A stretch of 64,000 nucleotides of DNA, from positions 5,642,001-5,706,000 of the forward strand of contig NC_067203.1 of NCBI RefSeq assembly GCF_026262505.1, in the 5' to 3' direction. The position numbers were made by a program, and so were the translations under genes. Position 1 is the first letter of the stretch. Every line of letters begins with the position of its first letter. Of this stretch, positions 53,713 to 63,040 are shown piece after piece. The notes beneath the pieces were generated by a model, which was not told the origin of the DNA, ran no database searches, and saw only the letters and a list, made by a program, of their open reading frames with translations. The stretch comes from Trichomonas vaginalis G3 (lineage: Eukaryota; Parabasalia; Trichomonadida; Trichomonadidae).

Positions 53713-53850
53713 GACTACTTGTTTTAGGTTTTTTCCATTGTGTCATTTACTTATTTGACGTGGCAGAAGATATAGAGAATATGAAGATGAACCAATGCCT
53801 GCAAATGTCCAGTATATGTACTCGTAAGAGATATTTTTATCTAATATTAA
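53697..53850 (+). CDS. possible small membrane protein (Polinton)
   Basis: A frame overlapping the end of the methyltransferase region reads MWFEIGLLVLGFFHCVIYLF, one hydrophobic span, then an acidic tail. It lies in the tight gap before the next gene. Short and without a known family. Confidence 0.35.
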
Positions 53851-54213
53851 ATGGACGCACAGAACTTAGCAAATGCACAGCAACCCGGACAACCAAACCC
53901 AGAGAATATTCCAAATGAAGTTAGAATACAAACTGCAATGGCAAACTATGGTCAAGTGCCAACAGATGTACAAATGCAAACTGCCATGTCAAATGACGCT
54001 GCGTTAGGTTTGCCACCATGGTATGCAAATATGAGATGGAAAGAGTTTTATACAAACCCTGAAGTGGGATATAAACAACTCTATGCAGATGACGCGAACA
54101 CAGGAGTTGACCCAGAATATGTTTTCTACCAGAGGAGAAATAGAATGTATGAGCTCCAGTTAAAAAATGCTATGGAACTCAGAAGGAAACGTAAGAGACT
54201 AGGCGGACATTAG
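53851..54213 (+). CDS. 120-residue Polinton protein, unknown
   Basis: A whole frame with an ATG at 53851. The N-terminal third is Q/N/P-rich (MDAQNLANAQQPGQPNPENI); the middle has PPWYANMRWKEFYTNPEVGY; the end is basic (ELRRKRKRLGGH). The basic tail and size suit a small virion or DNA-binding protein. No family recognised. It is followed closely by the 80-residue gene. Confidence 0.6.
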   Translation: MDAQNLANAQQPGQPNPENIPNEVRIQTAMANYGQVPTDVQMQTAMSNDAALGLPPWYANMRWKEFYTNPEVGYKQLYADDANTGVDPEYVFYQRRNRMYELQLKNAMELRRKRKRLGGH

Positions 54214-54231
54214 ATTTTTACATATAGTAAA

Positions 54232-54474
54232 ATGGGTTTCTTCAGTAGTATTGGAAACTTCTTTCGAAATGTTGGAAGAGGTATATGGAATGGAATAAAA
54301 ACCGTAGGAAGAGGAATTTGGAACGGAGTCAAAAATATTGGTAAAAGAGTAGGTCAGTTCGTTGGTATTATACCTAAAGACCCTGAACCAGAAGAACAAG
54401 CTCCTGTTATACAACAGCCTGAACCTGCACCACAGTCTAGTTGGCAACCAAATCCAACACCTCAACCGTATTAA
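54232..54474 (+). CDS. 80-residue amphipathic, proline-tailed Polinton protein
   Basis: A whole frame. MGFFSSIGNFFRNVGRGIWN is the start of a glycine/aromatic-spaced amphipathic region carrying basic residues; then a P/Q/E-rich tail to the end. The shape (short cationic amphipathic helix plus flexible tail) recalls the membrane-active or core peptides of adenovirus-like virions. That comparison is inference. A TTTTTACATATAGTAAAATG-type leader precedes it. Confidence 0.6.
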   Translation: MGFFSSIGNFFRNVGRGIWNGIKTVGRGIWNGVKNIGKRVGQFVGIIPKDPEPEEQAPVIQQPEPAPQSSWQPNPTPQPY

Positions 54475-54476
54475 AA

Positions 54477-55324
54477 TTATATTTTTACCGTTCGATAGTA
54501 GTTGTATATGAAACTAAGTTCTAAGTAAAACGCGTGGTATAATGGAACTATTCTCTTTCTTCCATCTGTTGTAAACCATACTTGAAAGTCTGAAATACTT
54601 CCACTCGGCGGTTCATATAGCTTTGTAGGTTTTTCGTAAAAGTCATTTGCCAAGCATAAGAAAGAGTTTTGGGCGCCAGAAAATGAAGCATGAACAATAA
54701 TAGCAGCTGGGTCGAAAACATTTTCATATGTTCCATTAGGGTTTTCGACTTCATAAAAGTTCGGGTGTACTGGATATTCTGCAGGCTGATTTAACATCCT
54801 CAAAAATCTATACCATGCCAAGTTGTTATATTTTGTAGAAATATAAACGTCTTCTCCAAGGTCTTCTATTCTATTGATTTTAACAGTTGCATTTTTCCTG
54901 TCATATAAAATATCGAGATGGTACTCTCCTTCGTCAATGTTAAACTGGTTTGCATATTCGAGATAGATATCGTTTATTTTTCTTGAAAAGCTTGAAGAGT
55001 TGTTTCTAAGTTTACAAGCAAATTCACTTGTAAAAGTTTTCCCTGTTCAAATTTCTCATACGTACGTTTCTCTTTGTTATAGTATCGAATTTCAAAAGCG
55101 ACCGTAAATGGGAAACCATGTATGGCTTCTGAAATGAACTTCATTCTACGAAAGCCAATAGCTTTTGTGACGGATGGGTCTCTTAACCATCTTAGTGGGT
55201 AGTCAAAACGATAGCCTTCATGCTTTACGGTCTCTGTCTCAAACTTTTGACCTACATTCGTAAAAAGTTCATCTAATGGTTTAGTTGTAGCAACTCTTGA
55301 ATTTTCTTTTTCTATTGAAAGCAT
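54477..55324 (-). pseudogene. Polinton structural-type protein, copy A, broken
   Basis: The start MLSIEKENSRVATTKPLDEL and the motif YRFDYPLRWLRDPSVTKAIG match copy B (61134-61993: YRFDYPIRWLQSPSDAKAIG), and the later part FVLP..-type strands end in YLELSFIYNY in both. The pair is clearly paralogous. The beta-strand-rich pattern and two copies per element would fit a capsid or vertex (penton-like) protein, but I cannot show this. About one break. It diverges from the fibre gene over only 18 bases. Confidence 0.6.
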
Positions 55325-55342
55325 TTTTTATCTAGAATAAAA
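55325..55342. promoter_or_regulatory. 18-bp shared promoter between divergent Polinton genes
   Basis: TTTTATCTAGAATAAAA is nearly a palindrome, and the ATG codons of the genes on both strands lie at its two edges. All signals for both must lie in or around these bases. Confidence 0.6.
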
Positions 55343-56740
55343 ATGTCGAAAGAAACAGCGTCTATGAGAGAAATACAACACAACCGACAACTCATTGTGC
55401 AAGCTCTAAATAAGAACACAACAAACTTTTCAAACTATTCTAAGATATCTGAGTCATTGAAAGAAGGAAACTTAAAACTGACATTAAACCCTTTAACAGA
55501 CGAGTTTCTGTTTCAAGACAGTAAGAACCATACTGTTTGTATAAATCCAACAAAAAGAACTTTAAACGAGAAACCTATAGATGAACTTCTTTTGAAAGCA
55601 GATGTTGACAACAAAGCTGACAAAGAATATGTCATTGAAAAAGTTCAAGAAGAACATGACAGAGCAGATGCAACATATGCAACGAAAGAACATACTCATC
55701 CTGAACTAGCGGACAAAACATATGTTGACAATAAAATGTCAAGTGAAGTGACAAGAGCTGACAAAGAATATTCTAAAAAGACTCATACACATACCATTGC
55801 AAATATTACAAACTTACAAGAAACCTTAAACAGGAAAAGTGACGTTGGACATACACATACCATTGCAAATATTACAAACTTACAAGAAACCTTAAACAGG
55901 AAAAGTGACGTTGGACATACACATACCATTGCAAATATTACAAACTTACAAGAAACCTTAAACAGGAAAAGTGACGTTGGACATACACATACATCTTCTG
56001 AAATAACAGACTTAAACGTTAGCCTTGAAAAGAAGGCAGATAAGAACCATACACACGATTTCTTCGCAACTGTTGGTATAGAAAATATTGAAGGAACGGT
56101 TGAAGAAACTGGTGGGGATGCATTATATTGGAAACCTCCTAACTTTCCACAAGGTTTAACATCGGATGAAGACATAACGACGATGAAATACACTAGATGT
56201 AGAAATGTCTATGTCATGGAGGATGAAAACAATGTTAAATTCACTGCTCAAGATTTATATGATAAAAAAGCTGACAAAACAGAGCTTCAAACGTTAAAGA
56301 TTGAAATACTTCAAACACTATATCCTATAGGTTCTATTTACACGTCAATGAACTCTACCAGACCAGAAGTAGTACTTGGTTTTGGAACTTGGACTCAAAT
56401 AGTCGACAGGTTTTTGTATTGTGCAAACTCTTCAAAGGAAACAGGTGGAAGTAAAACGATTTCAGGTGAAAACTTACCTGCGCATAGTCACTACATAGAT
56501 TTAAGTACATCTCAAGCAGGTTGGCATAAGCATAGATTTTGGGATTGGTCAGCAATGAAAAAAGGTAAAGGATATGATGTTAAAGACAACGTTCAGTTTG
56601 CTATAAATTGTTTCTGGGGTAGCACACAGGGAGAAGGAAACCATACACATCGCGTTTCAGGGTATACGCAAACAACGGGACAAAGTAAAGACTACATGCC
56701 ACCTTACATGACAGTTTACGCATGGTATAGAAATGCTTAG
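55343..56740 (+). CDS. phage-like tail-fibre protein in the Polinton
   Basis: A whole frame of 465 residues. Residues about 80-145 are coiled-coil/collagen-like with ADKxYV motifs; residues about 148-235 hold tandem units of about 23 residues beginning HTHTIANITNLQETLNRKSD (three nearly identical copies plus flanking partial ones). The C-terminal domain reads LYPIGSIYTSMNSTRPEVVL, then FGTWTQIVDRFLY, PAHSHYIDL and YMPPYMTVYAWYRNA. This is the collar/gp10-gp12-type receptor-binding end found on bacteriophage tail fibres. It is presumably the host-attachment fibre of the ancestral virion, acquired from a phage. It is preceded by the divergent promoter at 55325-55342. Confidence 0.85.
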   Translation: MSKETASMREIQHNRQLIVQALNKNTTNFSNYSKISESLKEGNLKLTLNPLTDEFLFQDSKNHTVCINPTKRTLNEKPIDELLLKADVDNKADKEYVIEKVQEEHDRADATYATKEHTHPELADKTYVDNKMSSEVTRADKEYSKKTHTHTIANITNLQETLNRKSDVGHTHTIANITNLQETLNRKSDVGHTHTIANITNLQETLNRKSDVGHTHTSSEITDLNVSLEKKADKNHTHDFFATVGIENIEGTVEETGGDALYWKPPNFPQGLTSDEDITTMKYTRCRNVYVMEDENNVKFTAQDLYDKKADKTELQTLKIEILQTLYPIGSIYTSMNSTRPEVVLGFGTWTQIVDRFLYCANSSKETGGSKTISGENLPAHSHYIDLSTSQAGWHKHRFWDWSAMKKGKGYDVKDNVQFAINCFWGSTQGEGNHTHRVSGYTQTTGQSKDYMPPYMTVYAWYRNA

Positions 56741-56759
56741 TCGTCATTTTCAACTTCTT

Positions 56760-57695
56760 TAGCATATTCGTCAGGAGTTGTCTTATATTTGTTAGGAACT
56801 GTCTTTGAAAGTATACCACCTTGAACTTGACAAGTTTGAAACGAGGTCTGACAATAGTAGTTTTATCTTTTGCTTGCAGTCTGTACATTTTGCCATGTTT
56901 GCCTAAAACTTCATAATATTCTCTTGTATACTTTCTTCTATTTTTACGAACACGAACGTGAGTACCTGTCGAGTTCCCATTGTTGTCATAGTCAATAGTA
57001 TTTTCATATGGGTCGCGTTTAGGTATTTCTATTTTTACTTTGTCACCTTTCTGAAGTTTGAAGCCTGGCATTCTTTCTTGTTTGTCTCTTTTGACTAAAC
57101 TATTAAATATATAGTCTTTCTCTAAGTCAGGGTTGTTTTTCATTTCTTCGGGGGAGTGGTTTCCCAAACCTTTTTGTTTACGGGTATTGTAAATATTTAA
57201 AACTTGTCTCATCTTTGCCATGGAGAAGTGTCTATATTTGTCGTCATATGACATTTCATTTACTTCACCACCTTGTGGTTGGTTTAAGTCTCTTAAGATT
57301 TTTATACAACTGTCAATGACACCAAGAGCAGAATGGTTTTGGTCGACAATGAAATATTGGTTTACATTTTTTGAACGCAGATAGTTTTTAATATCGTCTG
57401 ATTTGAAAGAACTTTCACAGTCAGATGTCAGTTTTGTTGGATGGTATTTGTCAACGAATATTGTCAAAGCAGTTTTCACATCTAAAATATTTTTGGACCA
57501 TAATGGTATGGCTTCACAGTATCTTGTGTTTTGACCAACAAATATTAGCCAGTATGGTGGTCCATCTTCTCTATATCTCGGAATGTTTTCCAAGATATCC
57601 ATAAACCAAGCATTTGGTGTTGAACTAAAGATTTTTACCATGAGTGCTTTCTTTGTTGCTTTAGAAACATACGGGTCCTTGTTTGAATTCGTCAT
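56760..57695 (-). CDS. Polinton integrase (retroviral-type, rve fold)
   Basis: The frame opens with an ATG at 57695. Residues about 28-160 form the RNase H-like catalytic core: WFMDILENIPRYREDGPPYW, LTSDCESSFKSDDIKNYLRS and NHSALGVIDSCIKILRD mark its three conserved blocks. The C-terminal part (GFKLQKGDKVKIEIPKRDPY, YEVLGKHGKMYRLQA) is a beta-rich SH3/chromo-like DNA-binding tail typical of Polinton integrases. The open frame runs on leftward to 56601, antisense to the fibre gene; I end the call near 56760 where homology fades. It inserts the element, giving the 6-bp duplication. Confidence 0.8.
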
Positions 57696-57711
57696 TTTTA
57701 ACCCATAAGAA
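57696..57711. promoter_or_regulatory. 16-bp shared promoter between integrase and the 133-residue gene
   Basis: CATTTTTAACCCATAAGAAA separates two ATGs pointing apart, the second such divergent pair in the element. Confidence 0.55.
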
Positions 57712-58113
57712 ATGGGTTTATTTGGCGCATTAGCAGGAGTCGCATCTAGATTTTTGCCAGCAGTGGGAACAATAGCCAGAGGTGCATTTGGAATTGGAAG
57801 GAAGATTTTGAGTACATTAGGTATACTGAAAGAGAAAGCACAACCTATTATACAAACTGTACAGAAAGGTTGGGATGTAGCACGAGATGCAGCAAATCTT
57901 ATTCCAAATCCTGAAACAAGAGGAAAAGTTCAAGGATGGATGGACAATGTAGGAAGACAAGCAGGAAACTACTATAACAAAGCAAATGACTACTATAACC
58001 AAGCAGGACACTATATGGACCAAGGTGAAAGATTCTTTAACAGAGGATATAACCATGCACAACAGTGGGTAAACAACAACCAACCTCAACCGCCTCAAAC
58101 GTGGGGAATGTAA
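57712..58113 (+). CDS. 133-residue virion-like Polinton protein with myristoylation-type start
   Basis: A whole frame. MGLFGALAGVASRFLPAVGT has glycine at position 2 and an amphipathic/hydrophobic helix (G-A-rich), then a helix with KEKAQPIIQTVQKGWDVARD, then Y/N/Q-rich short repeats (YYNKANDYYNQAGHYMDQ) and a proline-rich end. The layout recalls adenovirus protein VI-like membrane-lytic minor virion proteins. That is inference; no catalytic motif is seen. Confidence 0.65.
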   Translation: MGLFGALAGVASRFLPAVGTIARGAFGIGRKILSTLGILKEKAQPIIQTVQKGWDVARDAANLIPNPETRGKVQGWMDNVGRQAGNYYNKANDYYNQAGHYMDQGERFFNRGYNHAQQWVNNNQPQPPQTWGM

Positions 58114-58132
58114 AATTTTTTACTGAGATGAA
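58112..58132 (+). promoter_or_regulatory. repeated leader before the 51-residue gene
   Basis: AATTTTTTACTGAGATGAA ends directly at the ATG at 58133; the identical string precedes the ATG at 58308 (58287-58307). Confidence 0.6.
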
Positions 58133-58288
58133 ATGAACAATACAGCATTGAGACAAATGGGCTCAAGATGGATTTGTCGGCTTCCAGCAGTTACACAACC
58201 ACGTGTTTGTCAAGTTCTTCCTATACCTCAGGAAGTTTTAGACCGACTTAAAAAACCTCAACAACCAGTTGAAAACAAACCAAACTAA
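58133..58288 (+). CDS. 51-residue Polinton protein
   Basis: A whole short frame (MNNTALRQMGSRWICRLPAV to ...PVENKPN). It is arginine- and proline-rich. It sits between two genes and has the same 21-base leader as the next gene, which supports it being expressed. No family recognised; perhaps a core or cement peptide. Confidence 0.55.
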   Translation: MNNTALRQMGSRWICRLPAVTQPRVCQVLPIPQEVLDRLKKPQQPVENKPN

Positions 58289-58307
58289 AATTTTTTACTG
58301 AGATGAA

Positions 58308-58892
58308 ATGACCGAAGAAGTTGAAACGGTAGATTTGACACCACAAACAAAAAGTTCAGAACCATTGTCAAAACCTGTCAAAGAACTTACAGATGAAGAG
58401 AAAAATTCAATAATAGAAAGTGTGAGGTCTGGAAATACAAACCCTAACTACAAAGTCACTTTTCATAAAAATGGAACGGCAAGTATCTCAAAAAAGAAAC
58501 AGACTCTCACAAATAAAATATTGAAGTCTGAAGGAACTTTCGAGACAACAGATGGAAAAGTTTACTTCACTGACCAACAGTTCATTATAGAACATCTCAT
58601 TGACTTAGAGTCGAAATATTCTAAACTTTACAACAAACACAAAAAGTTGAAAGGAAAACAGAAACAAATGGCATATGACATTTATGAAGATGTTGACGAC
58701 ACAACTGTTCCAGCAAGTGAGGTAAAGTCAGATGAACCGAAAAGTGACGAAAAACCAATAGAAGAAGGGAAGCCAAAAACTGAAGATAAACCAAAACCAA
58801 AGGTTAGTTTCCAAACTAAACCAAGTCAACCTTCATTAGCTGGTATGGGTTGGCGTCAAAGACTTTTGGCAGCGGGTGGTTACGTAAAGTAA
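58308..58892 (+). CDS. 194-residue Polinton protein, acidic with coiled coil
   Basis: A whole frame. Residues 25-65 read IIESVRSGNTNPNYKVTFHK then NGTASISKKKQ, similar in pattern to the 78-residue protein of the palindromic element. A coiled helix follows (LIDLESKYSKLYNKHKKLKG), then an acidic, proline-rich tail and a final GMGWRQRLLAAGGYVK. A scaffold or virion role is possible. It shares its leader with the preceding gene. Confidence 0.6.
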   Translation: MTEEVETVDLTPQTKSSEPLSKPVKELTDEEKNSIIESVRSGNTNPNYKVTFHKNGTASISKKKQTLTNKILKSEGTFETTDGKVYFTDQQFIIEHLIDLESKYSKLYNKHKKLKGKQKQMAYDIYEDVDDTTVPASEVKSDEPKSDEKPIEEGKPKTEDKPKPKVSFQTKPSQPSLAGMGWRQRLLAAGGYVK

Positions 58893-58923
58893 AGAAAAAA
58901 ACATTTTTTTATTTTTATAAAAA

Positions 58924-61077
58924 ATGCCCCCGTATAGAATGGATAGAAGGTCTGCTAAAATAAAAGCAGAGTTAGAAAGATATGGCTGGAGAGTTTCAAA
59001 GAAGTTTAAATATAGGAAGGGAAAGCCAATAAAAGTCTATGACAAACTGGCTGGTCTGACCTATGAAATGGACTTGGAAACAGCACGCACAAATTATCCA
59101 AACAGACTTGAGAGGTTAGAAGAAGAACGTCTTATGGACATGCCTTTCGATGTTAATGAACCTCAAGTTGAAGGACACGACGGCTTTGCCAGATTCTACT
59201 GGAAACATGACGAACAATTGCATCCTTTGAGGAGGAAAAAAGGAAAAGGTGAAGACGCACATGCTCCCATGGAAAGAACAAGATATGCATATGAAAAGTA
59301 TCGTGAAGTTAGAAGTCAAATTACATCTGGTCGAACCTTTACAGTAAATTTTGAAGAAGGAAAGAACAAAGAAGGCTTCATGGGTGTACTTGCTGCCATA
59401 CAAGACGGAAATAAGAAAGGATACAATCTCAGACTAACCGTAACAGATTTAGATGGTCATATATACTATGCACATGGCAATGTCACAACAGCCGCACAAC
59501 TTCTTGACGCTTTTAAGACTACAAAGAGAGAACAAATGTTTGACTCCGACTCAGATATTTTGAATGCAATTGAAGGAATTGCAAGCGTGAAGTTTGAATG
59601 GTACCAACCTAACCCTCAAGCAGTCAGACAACATGCTGGATACTTCCCGTTCATAAACAAGTCTGACATTGACTTAACAAGGTATGGAATTTACAATTCA
59701 ATTGAAAAAATTGTCAATGAACCTTGTATTCTTACATGTCTCAGGAACTCTGGTCTTGTTACAGATGAGAAGATGAAGTATCTTGAGTCATGTGTGAAGA
59801 CAAGATACATTCTCAGAAGTCAATTGACAAAAATTGCACCGTTGGCAAATGTGAATATCCGAGTCAACATACCGACTGAGAAAGGTTCTTCACATGACGA
59901 CTATGTTGTTGACTTCAAATTGCCATGGTTGAAGATTGTACTTGTCCACAACCACTTCATGTTGAACGAAAGTCTTACAAACCCATTGTTCGGAAAAGGT
60001 AAGTGCAACATTGTCAGAGCTGTTAACATTCTTTTCGAGAAAGGTTTGTTGGAACCAATTCCAGATGACAAGCTGACAGAAACTTTTGTACCAAAAGACG
60101 AAACAAACTTTTCATTGTTAGCAAGACCAAAAGTTGTTCCAGACAAAGTTATAGCACAAAAGAAGTACACAGTTCCAAAAGGAGTTGGATTGTTCGGATA
60201 CCAACCTGAACCAGAAGAACTTCCAATGAGGTTGCAAGAACTTCAAGATGCTATAAACAAACTTCCATTGAGACATCCAGTCGACGTCAAATTGTATTGG
60301 AGAGCATCTGAGTTAGGTCAGAAAATTTTATATGAAACAGGTTGCTTCGACGATGTTTATGAGATAACAGGCGAGGTTTCTCAGAAGATAAGAGACTCAC
60401 TTGAATTTCCACAAACTGGGCCGATTGGATGCGACAAGTTCGACTCATATGAAAAGATATACTATGTCGACCTTAACGCTGCGTACATGAGGTTCGTCCA
60501 ATATATCCCGACTGGAATTCCAAACGAAGACGGTGAGTTCCCGGGAAAGAACTATACAGTTGGAAAAGTCATACAACAACTCTATGATATTAGGAAAGCT
60601 TCAAACCCCAAACTTGCAATGACAATCAAATTGCTTATGAATTCGACATGGGGATATTCCATTAAAAAACCTCAAAAGATGAAGAGTAAACACTATGAGA
60701 AGGTCGACAACTTTGTTGAAAGGTTCTCCCCCTTTGTTTTGAAGTACGAGTTCACCGAAGGTCAAGGTGGCTTAGTAACCACAGTAAAACCTATTGTCGA
60801 ACATTGGTCTTATCCTCAGTTCGCAAAGGCAGTCCTTGACAACTACAACAAATTTTTCTCAGAGGTTAAATCCAAAGTGAAGGTATACTATGAGAACATC
60901 GATGCACTCATGACGAACGAGGAAGGCTATAACAAACTCATTGAAATGGGTTTAGTCGGTGAAAAGATGGGCTGTTTTAAGCTAGACAAGGTATTTTCCG
61001 AAGTTCATGTCCTCTCCAAGCGTAAGTATTGGGGTGTTAAAGAAGATGGTGAAATAGTTAAACATTGCATGAAATAA
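58924..61077 (+). pseudogene. protein-primed DNA polymerase B of the Polinton
   Basis: Open for 717 codons. The polymerase blocks YYVDLNAAYMRFVQYIPTG (motif A type) and IKLLMNSTWGYSIKKP (motif B type), and a later VYYENIDALM segment near motif C, place it with the B-family polymerases that use a protein primer. The N-terminal part is the long Polinton-specific region. It looks shorter than whole family members, so I regard it as a fossil. It replicates the element and sets its linear, protein-capped form in living relatives. Confidence 0.75.
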
Positions 61078-61133
61078 AACATTGCATACCATTTTAAAAC
61101 ATTTTTAAAACAGTATATTTTTACATATATAAA

Positions 61134-61993
61134 ATGCTTCAGGTTGAAAAACAAAGAACAAAAGTAGCAGATACAAAACCGTTAGACTATATCTTTACAA
61201 ACGCTGGTAGAAATATTTCAGATGAAGAAATTTCATCCGGATCTTACAGATTTGACTATCCAATTCGTTGGCTTCAAAGTCCTTCAGATGCAAAGGCAAT
61301 AGGATTTAGAAGAGTTTTGTTTTCAAATAGAACTAACGCGTTTATGTTCGCAGTATATTTTCATGGGCAGTATAAAGGTTCTGATGGTCTAATAGAAAAA
61401 TTTGACGAAATGAGAATCTTTACAATTCGTTCAGACGAAAGTCTTGAGAAGACTCTAAATGACTTTCAAACTCAAATAAACAAATACTACTGGGAATTTC
61501 AAGAAAAATACCACTCTTTACTAAATGGAACATACTATCTGAAACTAGAATACGATAAGATGAATTCCACAGTTTCATTTCAAAGGATTGAAAATAACCC
61601 TCCAAGAGATACAGAGTTTTTATATTGGGGGTGGACAGACGTTCTTGGGCACAATTTCTTCGGTTACTAAACCAGAACGAACCATTGCCACCTGACGGTC
61701 CGTTTAAATTTATACGTCCACCAGCAGATTTGACAGTTTATAGAAACGTGTTTGACCCTCAAAATGTCATGTGTCATGCAAGTTTCAGTTCAAGCAACAA
61801 CAGTTTTCTGTGTATCGGTAAGGACTTTTATGACTTTGCTTCTAAATTCTACGAACCACCTAGTAACAGTTTCTCTGACTTTCAATTTTGGTTCACAACA
61901 AACGGTGTGCAGCATATAATTCCATTGTACTATGACTTTTATCTCGAATTGTCTTTCATATACAACTACGGAAAAGTGCTGAAAAAGTATTGA
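61134..61993 (+). pseudogene. Polinton structural-type protein, copy B, broken
   Basis: A paralogue of copy A at 54477-55324: it starts MLQVEKQRTKVADTKPLDYI, shares the RFDYPIRWLQSPSDAKAIGF block, and ends in a NSFLCIGKDFYDFASKFYEP then YLELSFIYNY region. About one break. Two related genes in one element may be two components of one shell. Confidence 0.6.
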
Positions 61994-62004
61994 AAAATAT
62001 ATTT

Positions 62005-62052
62005 TAGGTGAAGAGGTGAGATCTCACCTCTTTTCTCACCTCTTTTTTCACC
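62005..62052 (+). repeat. AGATCT-centred hairpin, GGTGA type, Polinton copy 1
   Basis: AGAGGTGAGATCTCACCTCT, preceded by TTTTAGGTGA and followed by TTTTCTCACCTC, is the same as the hairpins at 20.3-20.8 kb. It lies just after the end of copy B of the structural-type gene. Confidence 0.85.
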
Positions 62053-62057
62053 CGTTG

Positions 62058-62126
62058 AATTTTGTATAAAAAAGCAACCGTCGGAATTCCGGCGGTTGGT
62101 ATATTCTTCACAAAATGCTTGTTTTG
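62058..62126 (+). repeat. GAATTC-centred hairpin module, Polinton copy 1
   Basis: TTTTGTATAAAAAAGCAACC, stem CAACCGTCGGAATTCCGGCG, then GGTATATTCTTCACAAAATG. The stem is almost fully paired. Confidence 0.85.
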
Positions 62127-62192
62127 AGGTTAAGCCACAAACGAATGTCCGACGGTTAAGCCACAAACGAATGTCCGACGGTTAAGCCACAA
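62127..62192 (+). repeat. 26-bp tandem repeat, 2.3 copies
   Basis: GGTTAAGCCACAAACGAATG followed by TCCGAC, repeated twice and then cut short. Confidence 0.85.
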
Positions 62193-62194
62193 AT

Positions 62195-62219
62195 ATTTTT
62201 TATTTTTATTGTAAGAACA
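62195..62219 (+). promoter_or_regulatory. leader of the KilA-N gene
   Basis: ATTTTTATTGTAAGAACA lies just before the ATG at 62222; the same string precedes the ATG at 63571 (63546-63570). Probably a family-specific initiator. Confidence 0.6.
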
Positions 62220-62221
62220 GT

Positions 62222-62885
62222 ATGACAGTCGAAGCAAAAACGTTCACGAACAAATCTAATGGCGAAACATTCACAAAAGGCACCTATAACGGTATTGAAG
62301 TCTTACGTAGAGACAAGGATGGTTATATAAATGTAACAAATATGTGTCAGCAGTTTAGGAAAGACTTTAGAAAGTTGTTGGAAAAAAAGTCCTGGGAAGA
62401 GTATTTTAAGGCATTTTGTGAAGAATATACCAACCGCCGGAATTCCGCGGGTTGCTTTTTATACAAAGTTCATGCAGGAATTCCCGATGAAATCAAACAG
62501 GTTAGAGGAACGTATGCAGACCCAAGACTCGTAAACTATATAGCAATGTGGGCTTCTCCAAAATATTGCATAGCAGTTGGAAAAAATTCTGGACTCCATA
62601 GACAAGAAAGTTCATGAGAAATTAGATGAAGAAGAACTTGAAGATACAGCAGAGAATGCTAAACCTTTGTTCGAAGAAGAAGTTAGAAAAATGCATGAAA
62701 AACAAATAGAACATGAACGTGAGATATGTTCTGGTTATAGAGACTCTCCATACGAACTAGACCAATGGGAACAAGAAGATTTAAAGAGAGAATTTAGAGA
62801 ATATGAACTCGCTAAAGTTTCATTAGAAGCTGCAGAAGAGAGGTTAAAAGGTTGGGGTCCTTTTGTACAAAAATATTGTGAGTAA
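62222..62885 (+). pseudogene. KilA-N domain protein of the Polinton, carrying a GAATTC hairpin, broken
   Basis: The N-terminal part (GIEVLRRDKDGYINVTNMCQ then FRKLLEKKSWEEYFK) and the GTYADPRLVNYIAMWASPKY block form a KilA-N DNA-binding domain, common in large DNA viruses and phages. Between them sits a hairpin module translated as FCEEYTNRRNSAGCFLYK, which is absent from ordinary KilA-N domains. A charged helical C-terminal region follows. A fossil with about one break. Probably a transcription or replication regulator in its ancestor. Confidence 0.75.
62411..62468 (-). repeat. GAATTC-centred hairpin inside the KilA-N gene
   Basis: The module in reverse orientation: GCATTTTGTGAAGAATATAC, stem CAACCGCCGGAATTCCGCGG, then TTGCTTTTTATACAAAG. 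It keeps the reading frame open across it. Confidence 0.85.
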
Positions 62886-62945
62886 ATGAACCATTTTATT
62901 TTTATTGAATTCGGCAAAAATATATTTTAGGGTAGATGGTTTTTA

Positions 62946-63022
62946 GGTGTCACTACGTCACCAGGTAATTTAAACTTCTCTGAAAAAGTGTGACAACATG
63001 ACATTTTGACAACAACACAGGA
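62946..63022 (+). repeat. TGTCAC/GTGACA module, Polinton copy 2
   Basis: GGTGTCACTACGTCACCAGG, an ACTTCTCTGAAAAAGTGTGA block and CAACATGACATTTTGACAAC, as in the palindromic element. Confidence 0.8.
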
Positions 63023-63040
63023 AATAAACTTCATCGTCAA

